Assembly: GCA_003255025.1 (NCBI GenBank)
Contig: QANY01008723.1
Coordinates: forward strand, 62,001-126,000
Direction of reading: 5' to 3'
From: Datisca glomerata
Taxonomy: Eukaryota > Streptophyta > Magnoliopsida > Cucurbitales > Datiscaceae
Length of the DNA: 64,000 bases
The translations under genes and the position numbers were made by a program. Below, piece by piece: positions 24,097 to 35,871 of this stretch (position 1 is its first letter; each line of letters begins with the position of its first letter). The notes beneath the pieces were generated by a model. It worked only from the letters and a program-made list of their open reading frames with translations, was not told the DNA's origin and searched no databases.

Positions 24097-24480
24097 TAAA
24101 AAATCTAAGTGTGCCAAGCGGCCACTTAGATGCCAAAACAAAAAAGAGTCTAAGCGACACTTAGACTGAAGCAAAGGCAAAAAATCTAAGTGTGTCAAGC
24201 GGTCGCTTAGATGCCAAAGCAAAGAAGCGTCTAAGAAGCACTTATACTGAATCAAAGGTAAAAAATCTAAGTGTGCCAAGCGGCCGCTTAGATGCCAAAG
24301 CAAAGAAGAGTTTAAGCAGCACTTAGACTGAAACAAAGACAAAAAATCTAAGTGTGCCAAACGATCACTTAGATGCCAAAGCAATGAAGAAAATCAAAGC
24401 AGCACAAAAGCATGAAGAAAGAAAACTAAGTGTTCTAAGCGGTGCTCAAATAGTTAGTAAAGAAAAATTCCCTTAGTGTT
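24097..24480 (+). repeat. 81-bp minisatellite within the Tat-type element (about four full units)
   Basis: Units start near 24101, 24182, 24263 and 24344, with constant 81-bp spacing and a degraded fifth copy near 24424. Each begins with AAATCTAAGTGTG and contains short inverted CTAAGTG/CACTTAG words. Tandem repeats between pol and the 3' LTR are known in Tat-lineage elements and can seed satellites. Confidence 0.88.
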
Positions 24481-24749
24481 CCAAACGACTCTTAGATAAA
24501 AAGCCTAAGAGTTGAAGTGGTGATGAAGCATGAAAGAAGACTGTGTCAAATTATATGCAAGGATGAAATTAATTAAGTTCAAAAAATTCTAAAACAAGTA
24601 CTTAGAAGTGGGGAAAAAGTAGCTTTTCATTCATTTTGAAAAAAAATATACATGGATAGAAAAAAGAAAAAGTACGTTGCGAAAAAAAATCAATCCAATT
24701 GGATATGATCAGCGGAGAAGTAATGAGGCATACAGACCACCTCAACTTA

Positions 24750-25640
24750 TTGACAGGATCAGCCGGGAGTTCAGAAGCTGGAGCAGTATTGTTTTCAGTG
24801 TTCTGATTGGGAGCAGGAGGAATTATTGGCCGCGAGGGAGGCTGAGCGATAAATGGGATTTGACATTCAGGGTTTAAAAGCCACCGCCAGTCGCGGGTGG
24901 AAACGCTGAAAGCAGCCCTGATCTTAGCTCGGAGTCTCGTAAGGGCTAATGTTCTTCTGCTTATCTCAAACAAAAAAGAAAGAATATCAGTTTCAACAAT
25001 GAAAAAAACAAAGAAGAAAATGGAGAGGGGCAAAATCACTCACCATACGACCTCCATTCGGTAGGGATGTCGGAGTGGCTGCCACTTCTTCGATCATCAG
25101 AAACCTGAAATGCCTCAACATTCCACCACTTATCACCCTTAGGCAAATCTAAAATCAGGGGACCACCGGCCATACCACTACACGGGATAGTGTAGTGGTG
25201 ACCATTCTTCTCACTGAGGGAGTACAATAGAAGAAACTCATTGAGCCCTAAATCCAAACCAAAGAGATGGTTCAAGGTTCAAAGCATAGTAAAATCCTAT
25301 AAGTATCTGGGGTAAAATGTGCAGGGGAAATGATCATGGTAATGAAAAAAATGTTGAAAAAGGGGAGAGATAGGGAAACGGAAGCCTAAGACATGGTACA
25401 TTGTTCTAAAGCTCAAAACTCCACGATTGGGAGTAGAACTGACTAGTTTTCCATCGAAATAAGAGCAACTAACTTCTTCGGGGATGGAATCCGCGTAACA
25501 AGCAACAAAGTGATTAAACTCATCCATATTCCTAATCCTAAGGACAATGGGGGAGAAAGACGCAACCATTAAAGAAAAAACTTGAAGAAGAAGAAAAGGA
25601 GAATAGAACTTACACTGAAAGGTACGCACGGGAAACAATG
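24750..25640 (-). pseudogene. Antisense ORF of the Tat-type element (putative plant gypsy-type transposon protein)
   Basis: On the minus strand one frame runs from 25638 to 25036 with two in-frame stops near 25280-25297. It continues, after a possible intron with donor GTGAGT near 25035, into about 24960-24750. The translation has the layout of the plant putative gypsy type transposon family (Pfam Transposase_28 type, from memory): GFRFPISPLF start, NHLFGLDLGLNEFLLLYSL middle and PKGDKWWNVEAFQV end. Such antisense genes are typical of Tat-lineage elements. Their role is unknown. This copy is broken. Confidence 0.65.
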
Positions 25641-25980
25641 AAGATAAATTAATTTAAATACTTCTTCAACTAGACACCAAACGATGGATTCGTAAGGTAA
25701 GAAATAAAAAGTGAAACGATATGAAGACAATGAAAATGTGAAAAGGCACGAAGAGACACACATGTCGCAACAGTAATGGCAAAAGATTGAAATGAAGTTG
25801 AATAGACGAAGACGCCACTCCTCGCCCAAGAAATATAATCATCACAAACAGAAAGGTGGAGCAACGTGAGGAAAGCAATGATGACAAAAAATATGTGAAG
25901 TCAGCAAATCTCAAAAGAAATAAAAGTTTGAAGTGTTTTGCATCAATGGCTTACATCCGAAGATTCAAAATATGGGCAAA

Positions 25981-26366
25981 TGTATGGGGCATATTTTCTC
26001 TCATAATTAATAAGCCGCTAGTGTGGCTGAAGAGAGAAGGAAAGCACAAAAGGATGCGAACGTGGAGGGGACAGTGCCAACGAAAGCAACGTGTCAATAT
26101 TAAAGTTGGCGCCCGTTACACCCTCACCCCATGATTTCATCAAGAATGGTTATGATATTATTCTTAAATGATAATAATAATCAGGGTAACATCCAAGAAG
26201 GGCAATGCCTATATAAACCTCCATATGTATTTGATTAAACCAATTCATATCAATACAATCAAACTATAATCTCATTCTCGTTACTGATTTTTCTATTCTC
26301 ATATTTTTTATTATTTCATTCGTATTCAATACTTGAATATCGTAGGGGATGAAAAATTCCCTTACA
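25981..26366 (+). repeat. 3' LTR of the Tat-type element
   Basis: It begins TGTATGGGGC and ends CCTTACA, followed at once by the ATATT target duplication. It differs from the 5' LTR by scattered substitutions and a few small indels. Confidence 0.9.
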
Positions 26367-26371
26367 ATATT

Positions 26372-28100
26372 CGTAGTATCAAACTATATGAATCATTATA
26401 AAATAAATATTTTTGAGAGACAGAATTAAAAATATGTCTTTGTTTCAAAAAAAATATCAAACAAATCTTTTCAACTCAAAATAATTAAATCTATCTATCA
26501 TGCATTGAAAATAAGAAAATCACCGCTCAATTCCAACTCTAGCCCATGTAAAATGTAAGTGTGTATTTATTTAGTCACTAAGTAAGACTATTAATTTGCT
26601 TATCGTTGGCTCCTTACATTGATTTTTTCTCTATCAATTTTCTTTATGGATTTCGACATATGGACAGTCAGAAATGATAAACAAAGAAAAGTGAAACTTA
26701 CATTTTCATCTTCAAAAGGAATTATAAACAAAGAAAAGTGATATTGTGGAGGAAGACTTCGTTTCTATTTGGCCTATCTCAATCATGCCATGAAGAGTTC
26801 ACATATAAATCAAAATCTAGAACATTGTCTTCTTTTAAATTTAAACTGAAGTGGAATATTTTAGTTCAAGATTAGATAATTGCATTTTCCCATTCAGCCC
26901 TATTTATAGACATCTCCTTCAAAAGAATACATTGCATCTCAAATGAATCTTTATTTAAATTGCCATCAATTAAGAACCGTTAATGACATGCAACACTACA
27001 ATCTAATTAGTCTTATTGAAGTCGTAAATAGTTAATGAAGTTTCAAACTCAACCAATAAAGACACTACCTTCTCAAAAAATAATCAATATACATTTTCAA
27101 TAAATAAAAGTTCAAATACCGACAGTTCTACCAAATTCGAAGTTAAAGATACATGCACTGCATTTTTTTATTAACTTTCAACTTTCCGCTAGAATTCATG
27201 ATAGATACATAAAATCTTGATTAAATCATGAATGTTTGAACATAATTGTGCATTTGTAGTTTTGAATATACGGTGTACATATAATATTGTGCCCTGTGTA
27301 GTTCTAAAAGGTGAAAAATAGATTTCAAAAGTTTCTCCATCTCTAAGCCGGCCTCTTTCTAAGATATTATAGATATAGATTATAAATTTTCTTATCCGGT
27401 ATTTTGGGTTTTTCTTAATATTTTTTATTAAAATAATTTTGTTAGGATTCAATTAATAGTTTTTACCAAATAATGACATAATATTAAAAACATCAATTAT
27501 AAGCGTGATAAGATACATGCATTGTTTTGATGATAAAAATAATTTTAATTAATGATACTATAATTTAAGATGCTTACGCAAACAAATTTAGATGACCAAT
27601 AACCTTATACAACATGTCAAATTGAGGGACAATTTTGAAATAGCTTAATCATGGGTGAATAAAATTGTCTAAATTTTTTTTTCAACTCATGCCACTTTTA
27701 ATATATTATAGATACAAATATTATAGATTAGTTAATACACACGTGCATTGCACATGTAATTGAATTTATCATATTTTTAACTATGATTGTTATTTATAAT
27801 TATATTGTGCTATTTAAATTAAAAAAATCATTTAGAACTATATTATTTATTTTTAATTTGTGTGAGTAAAACCAAAACAATGTTATATGATTGTTATTTT
27901 TATTATTTAACCAAATTGTAGAACAATCACGTATGTTTCTAGGAAAAAATACAAGTACAGATTAAAAAGTGTCCTTAAAATAAAAATAGTGACATCGTTA
28001 AAATTAAACTATCTATTTCATGTGTTTTTTTTTACTTTTTCTATTTTTTTTCATTTGTATTGCAAATTAGTTTTTATTTATAAATTTTGTGTGACTATAT
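26372..28100. other. AT-rich intergenic DNA without recognisable genes
   Basis: Low-complexity AT-rich sequence. No open frame resembles a known protein and no terminal repeats or RNA genes are visible. A possible old, strongly decayed element cannot be excluded. Confidence 0.5.
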
Positions 28101-28107
28101 TTATATA

Positions 28108-28763
28108 ACCTGCTAATTCTACTAACACATAAAATATAAAGTTTTTAAAGTGTATTGTAATAGAATATATTTTTAAATAGTTAAATTTTAGAGAGACTAG
28201 TAGAAAAGCACATGTTTTCACGTGTTAAAGTAATTTCAAAATATATAATGAGATTTAAAATTAATTTGATGTTGAAATAAATATATTAACTTTAAAATTT
28301 ATTGTACATTTAAAATAAAAGTAATATATATTATGGTAAAAATATTATTTTCTCATATATAAAATTTACCATTGTAGATGAAATGAGTATTGATAAGTCG
28401 TGCATCATTTGAAAATAATAAATTCTCAACTAATAATTTTTGAAAATTTAAAGAATGCATAATCTGCTAATTCTACTAACATATAAAAGATAAAGTTTTT
28501 AAAGTGTATTATAATAGAATATATTTTTAAATAGTTAAATTTTAGAGAGATTAGTAGAAAAGCACATGTTTTCACGTATTAAAGTAATTTTAAAATATAC
28601 AATGAGATTTAAAATTAGTTTGATGTTGAAATTAATATATTAACTTTAAAATTTATTGTACATTTAAAATAAAAGTAATATATATTATGGTAAAAATATT
28701 ATTTTCTCATATATAAAATTAACTATTGTAGATGAAATGAGTATTGATAAGTCGTGCATCAGG
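28108..28763 (+). repeat. Tandem duplication of about 353 bp
   Basis: The block from about 28108 to 28408, ending TGATAAGTCGTGCATCA (from 28392), is repeated from about 28461 to 28763, ending TGATAAGTCGTGCATCA (from 28745), at an offset of 353 bp. The copies are nearly identical, so this local duplication is younger than most neighbouring sequence. No coding content. Confidence 0.8.
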
Positions 28764-29479
28764 AATGATTCCTACAAAGTATCGCAAGTAAGGGAGTCAG
28801 ACATTTAATTATTAATATATTGGATAATATTGAAATCAGAATTGCTAAGAATGGGTTATTACCTGGCAAACTTTGTTTGGAAATAATTTCAAAACATGTT
28901 TTGCAGATTTGTAGTTAATTAAAAGAAACTTTGAATTAATAGATCATTTTGAAATTTATTAGTAAATTCTATGATTTGATGAAAAAGTCTAGTTTTAAAC
29001 TGAAACAATTTGATTTTACTTAAACAATTTTATTTTATTAACAATTCAAAGTGTTTTCAGTATTTTCTAACAAATTTAAAGAAAATACAAATTAAACAAT
29101 AAGGGAATTTAACTACTATTGTTTAATAAGAATGCAAACAATCAAGAAATCAGTGAATTGGTTGAAAATACTATTTATTGTACTTGGTGCAAATGGTATT
29201 ACTTTCCATTCATACGGTCTAGAGGCAATTTTGTATTTATTAATTTTATTCATATGGATTTACCAAACTTCAGATTTTGTGTCAAACTCAGAGAATTCAA
29301 TAGTATCTCTAAGCATGTTGATTAAGTTCCCTTTGTTTGGTATTAGATATGTTATCCATTCCAAAATATTGTTAATGGGCTTATAATTGATTACTAAATG
29401 AGGAACTCCTCGTTCAAAGATTTTAATCTGATTTTGGAATGGATAATATATGCGGTATAAAACAAAAGAGACTTAATCA

Positions 29480-30125
29480 ATAGACTTGGAGATGCGGTAG
29501 TATTCTCTAAGTTTGATATGAAATTTAGATTCTGGCAAATCTAGATAAATGAAAATTATAAGTATAAAACTATATTTGTAACTTTTTTTGGCCATTATGA
29601 ATGGAATGTGATGTCTTTTGGACTTAAAATGTACCCAGTGAATTTCAAAATATAATGAATAAATCTTTGATCAATTTACTAATTTCTCAATTGTTTATAT
29701 TGATGATGTTCTCTTTTTTTCTAAAATAATAGCCTCTCTTGGACAGGCTTAAAAAGAATCCCTCTCTGTGGATAAATTGTTAGGTTCACATCTGGAACTT
29801 GGACCCAATCCCAAGTCAATTATAATACAATTAAAATGGATATTTTGTCTGTTGTTCTATGTATACAAAAATTTTAGGATGACCTTCTAAATAAAAAATC
29901 CCTTTTAAAAGATTGTAAATCTGCAAAGCATGTCTTGGGTTAAAGGGCTTGGAAACTGCAAATGGGTCAAATATGTTAAAAATATTACTTCAAAACAAAT
30001 TTTTGCTAGGCGGCAGCCTATTCTTAGTATTTTTTATTTTAATATTGAATTCATTAAAGGTATTAATAACTCAGTTCCTGGCTTCTTGACCTGTGAATTT
30101 TTACAAGGACAACAAGATCGAGATG
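29480..30125 (+). pseudogene. Pararetrovirus reverse transcriptase and RNase H fragment
   Basis: RT landmarks are readable: VFSKFDMK at about 29502, a GHYEWNVMSFGLK segment near 29592-29630, and the catalytic YIDDV at about 29697. Several stops lie between them. From about 29930 the RNase H C-terminal part follows, with a FLTCEFLQG end near 30081-30107. This is a dead fragment, more diverged than the copies at 59.8 and 63.0 kb. Confidence 0.75.
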
Positions 30126-31915
30126 GGGTCTAGGCCCCATGCCTTAAAGAAGACAATTAAAGGGGAATCCTCGACTCCACAAATAGCCCTTCTGGCCCAA
30201 ATCAAAGAGAAGTCTTTTGCTATGAAAAATACCCAAATGGCAATAGTAGAGTCCATCAGGCCCAACTACCAATCTACACTGGTAAACCAATTTGACTCAT
30301 TTGCAGTTTCCAAGCCCTTTAACCCACAATTGGTCATCAACCAACCAATCACCAATTATAAAAGGTCTTCTCCTTATCACAGGAAGACCCTCAGTAAAAA
30401 TATTTTTTACATAGAACCTCCATTGCCAATCTAAAAAGCCCAATTGAAATAACGAAGGCTCATTTCCTTCCTGATTCTCATTTTATCCCTAGGCATAAAG
30501 ATAAAACCCTCAAATTCTACAGAGATATTCTCTTAGAAACAAAATCAATAAATATCAAACCGATAAACAGTTTGAAGGGAAGATCATCTATCATTCCTTC
30601 TACATCCTAAAAATAATAACCATGGGGGAATGGAAAATTCATCCTTCAGGGTTAAAACCCGTATTAAACAAAAAATAATACAACTATTTTGACTATATTG
30701 ATGCTTGACAAAAAATTTTCTTACATCAAAATAATGAATTTTCTCACTCTTGGTTTTTGAACTCTGATAAGAATTTCAAAGCCAATTTTCAAAAATGATT
30801 TTTAAGATGGTGATCAATCCATGGCCCAATCTTTAAAATTTTCCCAATTGAATTACAACAGAATTTTTACTTATTTGTACAATTATTTAAACCCTCAACA
30901 ATTGAGGCTCCTTTTCCCCCAATAATTTATTCCAATATTAATAATTAAATGTTTGATTCCCTTACTAGTAATATTTTATAGGGAATCATTCTAGGATCCT
31001 GCAATGGAGGAATTCGCTAGAATATAGAAAGGTAGAGCCTAGAATACTTAATCAAAATTCTTTCAAAATCAAGAAGCTCAATGGCAGGGCAACCACTTTT
31101 TGTTCAAAGTCCTCATTCATTGATTTTGCAGGATTGGAAAATCCATCCTTCTGGTTTTAAAGTTCTTTTGAATAAAAAACAATACAATTATTTTGACTAT
31201 ATTGATTCATGGCACAAGATTTTCTTGCATCAAAATAATGATTTTTCTCACTTTTGATTTTTTAATTTTGATAAAAATTTCAAAATTGATTTTTCAAATT
31301 GGTTCTTAAAATGGTGGTCCATTCATGGTATTACCTTAGAACTTTTACCAATTGATTTACAACAATATTTCAATTTATTTTAAAGGTTTACAATCCCTCA
31401 CCAATTGAGTTTCCTTTCCCCAAATACTTTATTTTTCAATAAAATTCAACATACCTTGGATTTTGAAATGGCAATACTCGAATTTAAATGGAATCCTCAC
31501 CAGAGAGTACTATGTTAAATGGTGGGATAAGTCAAATACCCAGAAAATAATGCATCCATCAATTATGAATTTACAAGTATTCATTCCATTATGAGACTAG
31601 CAAAACTTTTATCCAAGCTCCGTTAAAAATTAATGAGCTCATTCACCCAGATCCACAAATCAAACCATTCAGTCCAAATCCATCAAAATCTTAACCCACA
31701 ACCAAATCAGAACCCACTCCAAAGGGTAAATCAAAGGCCACAGAACCAAAATCTAAATTGGAGAAAAAAAACAATCCAAAAAATGCTTCTCCTTTTAGAA
31801 GACAATAATGAATCTGATTTTGAATCATCTGTAGAGCCAAGTCACCAAATTAAACCAAAAAGATCAATCATCAAGAAATATTACTCCTCAACAATTGAAG
31901 GACACATTCTATAAT
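30093..31915 (+). pseudogene. Last ORF of the pararetrovirus relic, with an internal duplication
   Basis: An open stretch of 113 codons (30093-30434) is followed by a broken frame. The segment near 30625-30990 (WKIHPSGLKP-type start, then YNYFDYID) recurs near 31130-31560, so one domain is present twice or two copies were joined. The C-terminal part (31633-31914) has a basic, Ser/Pro/Lys-rich stretch and a KMLLLLEDN-type helix that also occurs, inverted, at about 61.1-61.5 kb. I recognise it as part of plant endogenous pararetroviruses, but its function is not clear to me. Confidence 0.55.
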
Positions 31916-32728
31916 ATTGATCTTAGTGGCAAATGAACAAAATAATTCATCCTTGGCAAAATGCCAATGTTTGAATAAGATTAAAATCAAATCATTGATG
32001 TATCATATGACATCTCAACACAATGCAAAGTTCATAATGATCTTCAAGGCAGACAATTATCAATAACAACAATAACTTCTCCAATCACTAGTCAAGGCAC
32101 AACATCCAAGATAATAATCATCAAAGGATGATAGTAATAGCTTCTCCAAAATCAACCAAGATAGAAATTATCAAGGACCCCAGTATACAGTCACAATGAC
32201 TCTTTTCAAGACACAAGGATGAAGACGCGAGAATCCAAGACTACAATTATCAAGAAATCTTTGTAATTTGTCATTTTGTATTGATTGTACTAGTTCTCGA
32301 ATAATTAGGCAACTATTTATGTTTTTTTACTATTTCTAGTCAAAAGTAGAAATGTGAAATGCTTTTACATTTGCAGAATAGAATAGTTCAGGTAAGTGAT
32401 GGGTTCCAAGTGAACTCCATTTTACTCGACTATAAATAGGTAGCCCTATCCAATTTGTTCCTCAGAACTCGTTTCAACTCTTAAATTATTTGAGAGCAAA
32501 ACTGATTTTTGACAACAAATCTCTCTTCCTCCCTCTTCTGTAAATCTTTCTTCTTCTTCTTTTCCTTCAAAATTAATTAGTGAGCGAAAACACTAATTAA
32601 TCATTGCCAATAATTTTACTGTCTATGTAAGTTTTTAATCTTACACCCTAATACAGTTTTATTATTTTTGTGTTTTTAATCTTACACCCTAATTTATACT
32701 TGATTCCACAACTTTTGGTATCAAAGTC
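31916..32728 (+). promoter_or_regulatory. Pararetrovirus promoter, leader and degenerate tRNA-Met primer site
   Basis: A CAA/TCAAGA-rich stretch, like pararetrovirus enhancers, leads to TATAAATAGG at 32431. A leader with a small inverted repeat around CTAATTAATTAGTG-like words (near 32575-32602) follows. TGGTATCAAAGTC at 32716-32728 is a mutated form of the tRNA-Met complement TGGTATCAGAGC used to prime reverse transcription. Confidence 0.6.
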
Positions 32729-33149
32729 AAACATGGTGGGTATATTTATTGTTTATACTTAATTTATCTACATAATTAATCTTTTCCCGCCTATTATGGC
32801 TGGTTTTATTGTTGATATTGTTTGCTTAATTGCTTACCTGAATAATTGATTTTATTTAATCTCATTCTCCGCCCAAGTGGCTGATTATTTTTATGCTTGA
32901 TTATTTCTCTGTAATATTTGATTACCTAATCTGAGAATTTATTTTACCAAAGGCTGACGTATCAGCTTCTATTTGGTTAGCTTCAGGCACCATAATAAGA
33001 CCTCTTAGAGACGTAAATCTCGAGGGTAAGGTGGTTATAGGGGTAAAGTGGCAAAGAGCAGAGCCTTGTAAGAGATTGTATAAGTCATAACAGATTAGTA
33101 ATCAAAATACGGTATGAAATTTTTAATCATAAGAATAATTTAGTTATTT

Positions 33150-33900
33150 GATTCATGAGTAGATTATCTAGAAGTAGTTGTTCTAGTAGTATTTGGTCTA
33201 CAATGTCTTCTATATTTGACATAATGGATGAATAACAATTTGAATTAGTAGATAATCAAAAAGATCATTTTGATTATTTTGCAGATGATCAAATAGATCA
33301 TAGGGTATGGAATATACCCAAAATTCCCAATAAAATAAATCCTCTTCTAGATCATTCATTCATAATGATTAAGATATTAGGATTCGAATAGAGCAAGAAT
33401 TAAAAAATTTTAAAAATTAAAAGTCTAGAACCTAAAGGAATAAGTTCTTAAGGAAGTCAGACAAACTTTAATAATAAACAATCTAATTAAATTAATTACC
33501 AATCTTTAAATTCTCAAACTAGAAAATATAGCCAGTCTAGTTCCACTAGGAGTTTCTTTCCTGAATCATCTGTTAATAATAAAAAATTTAGGACTCAAAA
33601 ATTAGAACAAGAATTAAGAAATTCTAAAAATTTGAATTCAGATACCTTGAACCAAGAATATAAACCAGACTGAGAAGATCTAACCCAACATAATGATGAC
33701 CCAGCCAATCTAGATAGACGTAATATGTTCATAAATTCATATAATGTGGATCAAAGAAAAATCATACTTGTTGAATGGAAGGTATTCGTGCTACAAATTT
33801 GATATGATTTTTCTTGATTATATCGAGGATATTTATGAGAAAATATTACTGCTGATCAGGTGAGAGAAATATTCCCAATTGCACCAACAGAGTCGGAGTA
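33150..33900 (+). pseudogene. First-ORF remnant of the pararetrovirus relic
   Basis: A Ser/Arg-rich start near 33154 is followed by an acidic, Asn/Lys/Gln-rich frame with many stops to about 33800. Position after the primer site and composition fit an N-terminal viral ORF. No conserved domain is visible. Confidence 0.4.
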
Positions 33901-34154
33901 AGTGGATTGGCATCATCAAATCCAGATGAGCTTAGAGCCATACCTATGCGAGCCTTGCCACTTGTACATTTTTCAATTTACCTATGAGAAATCTAGTCTA
34001 AAAGGCCTATTTGAGAGATTGATTCTCGGTATAATCCCCTATAAAAGAAGAGCTTGAAGAGAGTAGTTTCTAAACCTAAATTAGTCAAGGAAGACTCCAG
34101 TATGGTGACTATCAGTCATCCACCACCTGAAAAAATCATAATTAATCATAAAAT

Positions 34155-35871
34155 ATAATTATGGCCATTGGTGTTGTTAATTTTTTATGTGCTTAGATAT
34201 TCATTTTTGTCCCGTTTCCTCAGATTGAGCTAGGTGGGAGAAATGTGACACTAAAATGTGTCAAATTAAATTCCAATTGGTCTACATTTAACAACATGAG
34301 TAACCCTAATTTGTGTGTGGCAAACGATTAAGGCCATTTCTTTGTTGTTGTTCCATGGCCACCCCCAAATCAACCAAAGAAGAAGAATGTTTTGCTATGG
34401 AGATGGTGGAGATTGTGATTTGGGTCTGTTTTAATTGGGTTGGTTTTGTTGGTTTTAATTGTGATAGTTGTCTTGTTTGTAGTTCAATATATATAATGTA
34501 TTTAACTTCTTGTTTTTCTTTCTAGCTATGGTGTTTCAAAGACAAATTTTCTTATCTCAGCTTCTATATTCTATCAAGTTTATTGTTTGTTCTCATTTTA
34601 TATTCTTATTGTATTGGATTTGAATGTAATTTTTTGTGTCTTTAACTATTTATAATATGACTAAATTTATGCATATTCATATACTTCCTTTGTGTAGGTA
34701 TAAGAAGTATTGTCGAGCAAGCTCAGAAAGAGGAGGTTATTTCCCTTTCTAATATACATATCTTCTTTCTTTTAATTTGTTGTCATCTTCTTTCTTTTAA
34801 TTTGTTGTAGAGTAAGTTTGGAGTTTTTTAAGTACATAGTTTATGTTTCAAGATGAATCAATGGTGTGTGAGACTTGATAGGCTCAATTGTTAAATGCTT
34901 CTGCTTTATGTAGGGGTGGCGATCATCCATAACGGTAAAGCAAATTCTTCAACCAAATCGTGCTAATCCTGTTCAGACCGAGGGTTATCACCTCTTCAAC
35001 CGGGTATGTAACTCAACTAATTATGTTTCTTCTCAGTAATACTACACACTTGTTTATTATGTGAGTTTCTAGATTTTGCTTCTACCAAGTCAAATACAAA
35101 CTCAGTAGGCTTAAGAAATTCAAATAATGTTTTCCTTTATTGTGTTGGTTTTACAGGAATTCAAAGCTTACTTGCTTGGGCTCGTCAAAACGGTTTTCTA
35201 TCTTTTGAAGATGACTCAACAACAAAAACATGAGTTATAGAATATTTGTTAAGCTTTGTAGTTGTAACATCAAACTTTAAATACTCTCTTCTTTATTTTT
35301 CTTTGGATACATTTGTGAATCAAATCATATAATGAATTACGATTCGGGGATTTGTAATGAACTATTATATTAATGATATATATATATATATATATATATG
35401 TAAAAATATCAGGTTTGATAAATTTCTGATGATGTTAATTGCTATTATAGGTGATATTAATTACCATTACAACATTTTGTAATGTAAATTTGATTGTCGA
35501 AAATATTTCGCGACAAAAAAATCGGCGAAACTTTTTCTGTGACGAAAAGAAAAATTGGTCGCAAAAAGGTTTTTGCAACGAAATTTTGTTTGGTCGCGAA
35601 AAACCTTTGGCGACCAAATTTTTTTCAGTCGCGAAAGTCTTTCGCGACCAGTATTTTTGGTCACGAAAGGGTTTTCGCGACCAGTTTTTATTGTCGTCGC
35701 AAAAGTCTTTTATTACCAGTTTTTTTCATTGCTAAAGGCTAACGGGATGAGATCCAAAAATTCGTCGCAAAAGACTATCACTGACGAAGCAAAAGCGACA
35801 AAGTTCACGACGACTTTTTGGGGTTTTAGCAACCAAAATGTTGGTCACTGAAACTCTTGTTTCTTGTAGTG
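34155..35871 (+). mobile_element. 5'-truncated CACTA transposon (copy A)
   Basis: This is the same sequence as the right 1.63 kb of the element at 38843-41471, ending in the terminal repeat TGTTTCTTGTAGTG (35858-35871) followed by TTA. The left end is missing. Subterminal motifs of the type TTTGGTCGCGAAA/TTCGCGACCA cluster at 35500-35830, and short open frames there are only these repeats. No transposase is present. Confidence 0.85.
35375..35400. repeat. (TA)n microsatellite
   Basis: About a dozen TA dinucleotides. It is much shorter in the other copy (near 41022), which accounts for part of the length difference between the two duplicates. Confidence 0.9.

Larger units (their letters stand above)
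18477..26371 (+). mobile_element. Complete but inactive Ty3/gypsy LTR retrotransposon, Tat-type
   Basis: The element spans 18482-26366 between LTRs of 379 and 386 bp. It is flanked by the 5-bp target duplication ATATT (18477-18481 and 26367-26371), which fixes both ends. Order inside: gag, protease, reverse transcriptase, RNase H, integrase, 81-bp minisatellite, antisense ORF, 3' LTR. RT before integrase puts it in Ty3/gypsy, and the antisense ORF plus tandem repeats before the 3' LTR are typical of the Tat lineage. Every frame is broken by stops and the RT active site reads YVDN, so it cannot move by itself. Visible LTR differences show it is not recent. Confidence 0.9.
29480..33900 (+). mobile_element. 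Old endogenous pararetrovirus (Caulimoviridae-type) relic
   Basis: The order is end of reverse transcriptase, RNase H end, last ORF, promoter region with TATA, degenerate tRNA-Met primer site, then the start of a first ORF. This is what a circular pararetrovirus genome gives when integrated head-to-tail. All frames are heavily interrupted. It is clearly more decayed than the related copies after 53.5 kb. No LTRs or integrase are seen. Confidence 0.75.

Noticed and set aside
24091..24384. 97-codon minus frame with a repeated peptide
   Set aside because: It is only the translation of the 81-bp minisatellite (81 is divisible by three, so one stop-free unit keeps the frame open).
25569..25914. 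Overlapping minus-strand hydrophobic frames near the 3' LTR
   Set aside because: Three frames overlap on the same strand with Phe/Ser/Leu-rich translations typical of A-rich plus-strand DNA; only the frame ending at 25297 continues into recognisable antisense-ORF sequence.
29119..29386. Two overlapping frames upstream of the old RT fragment
   Set aside because: No match to viral or host protein features that I can recognise, and the two frames overlap each other.
35451..35851. Several overlapping open frames on both strands (and again at 41097-41451)
   Set aside because: They are made by the subterminal repeats of the CACTA element, which happen to lack stops; they resemble no protein.
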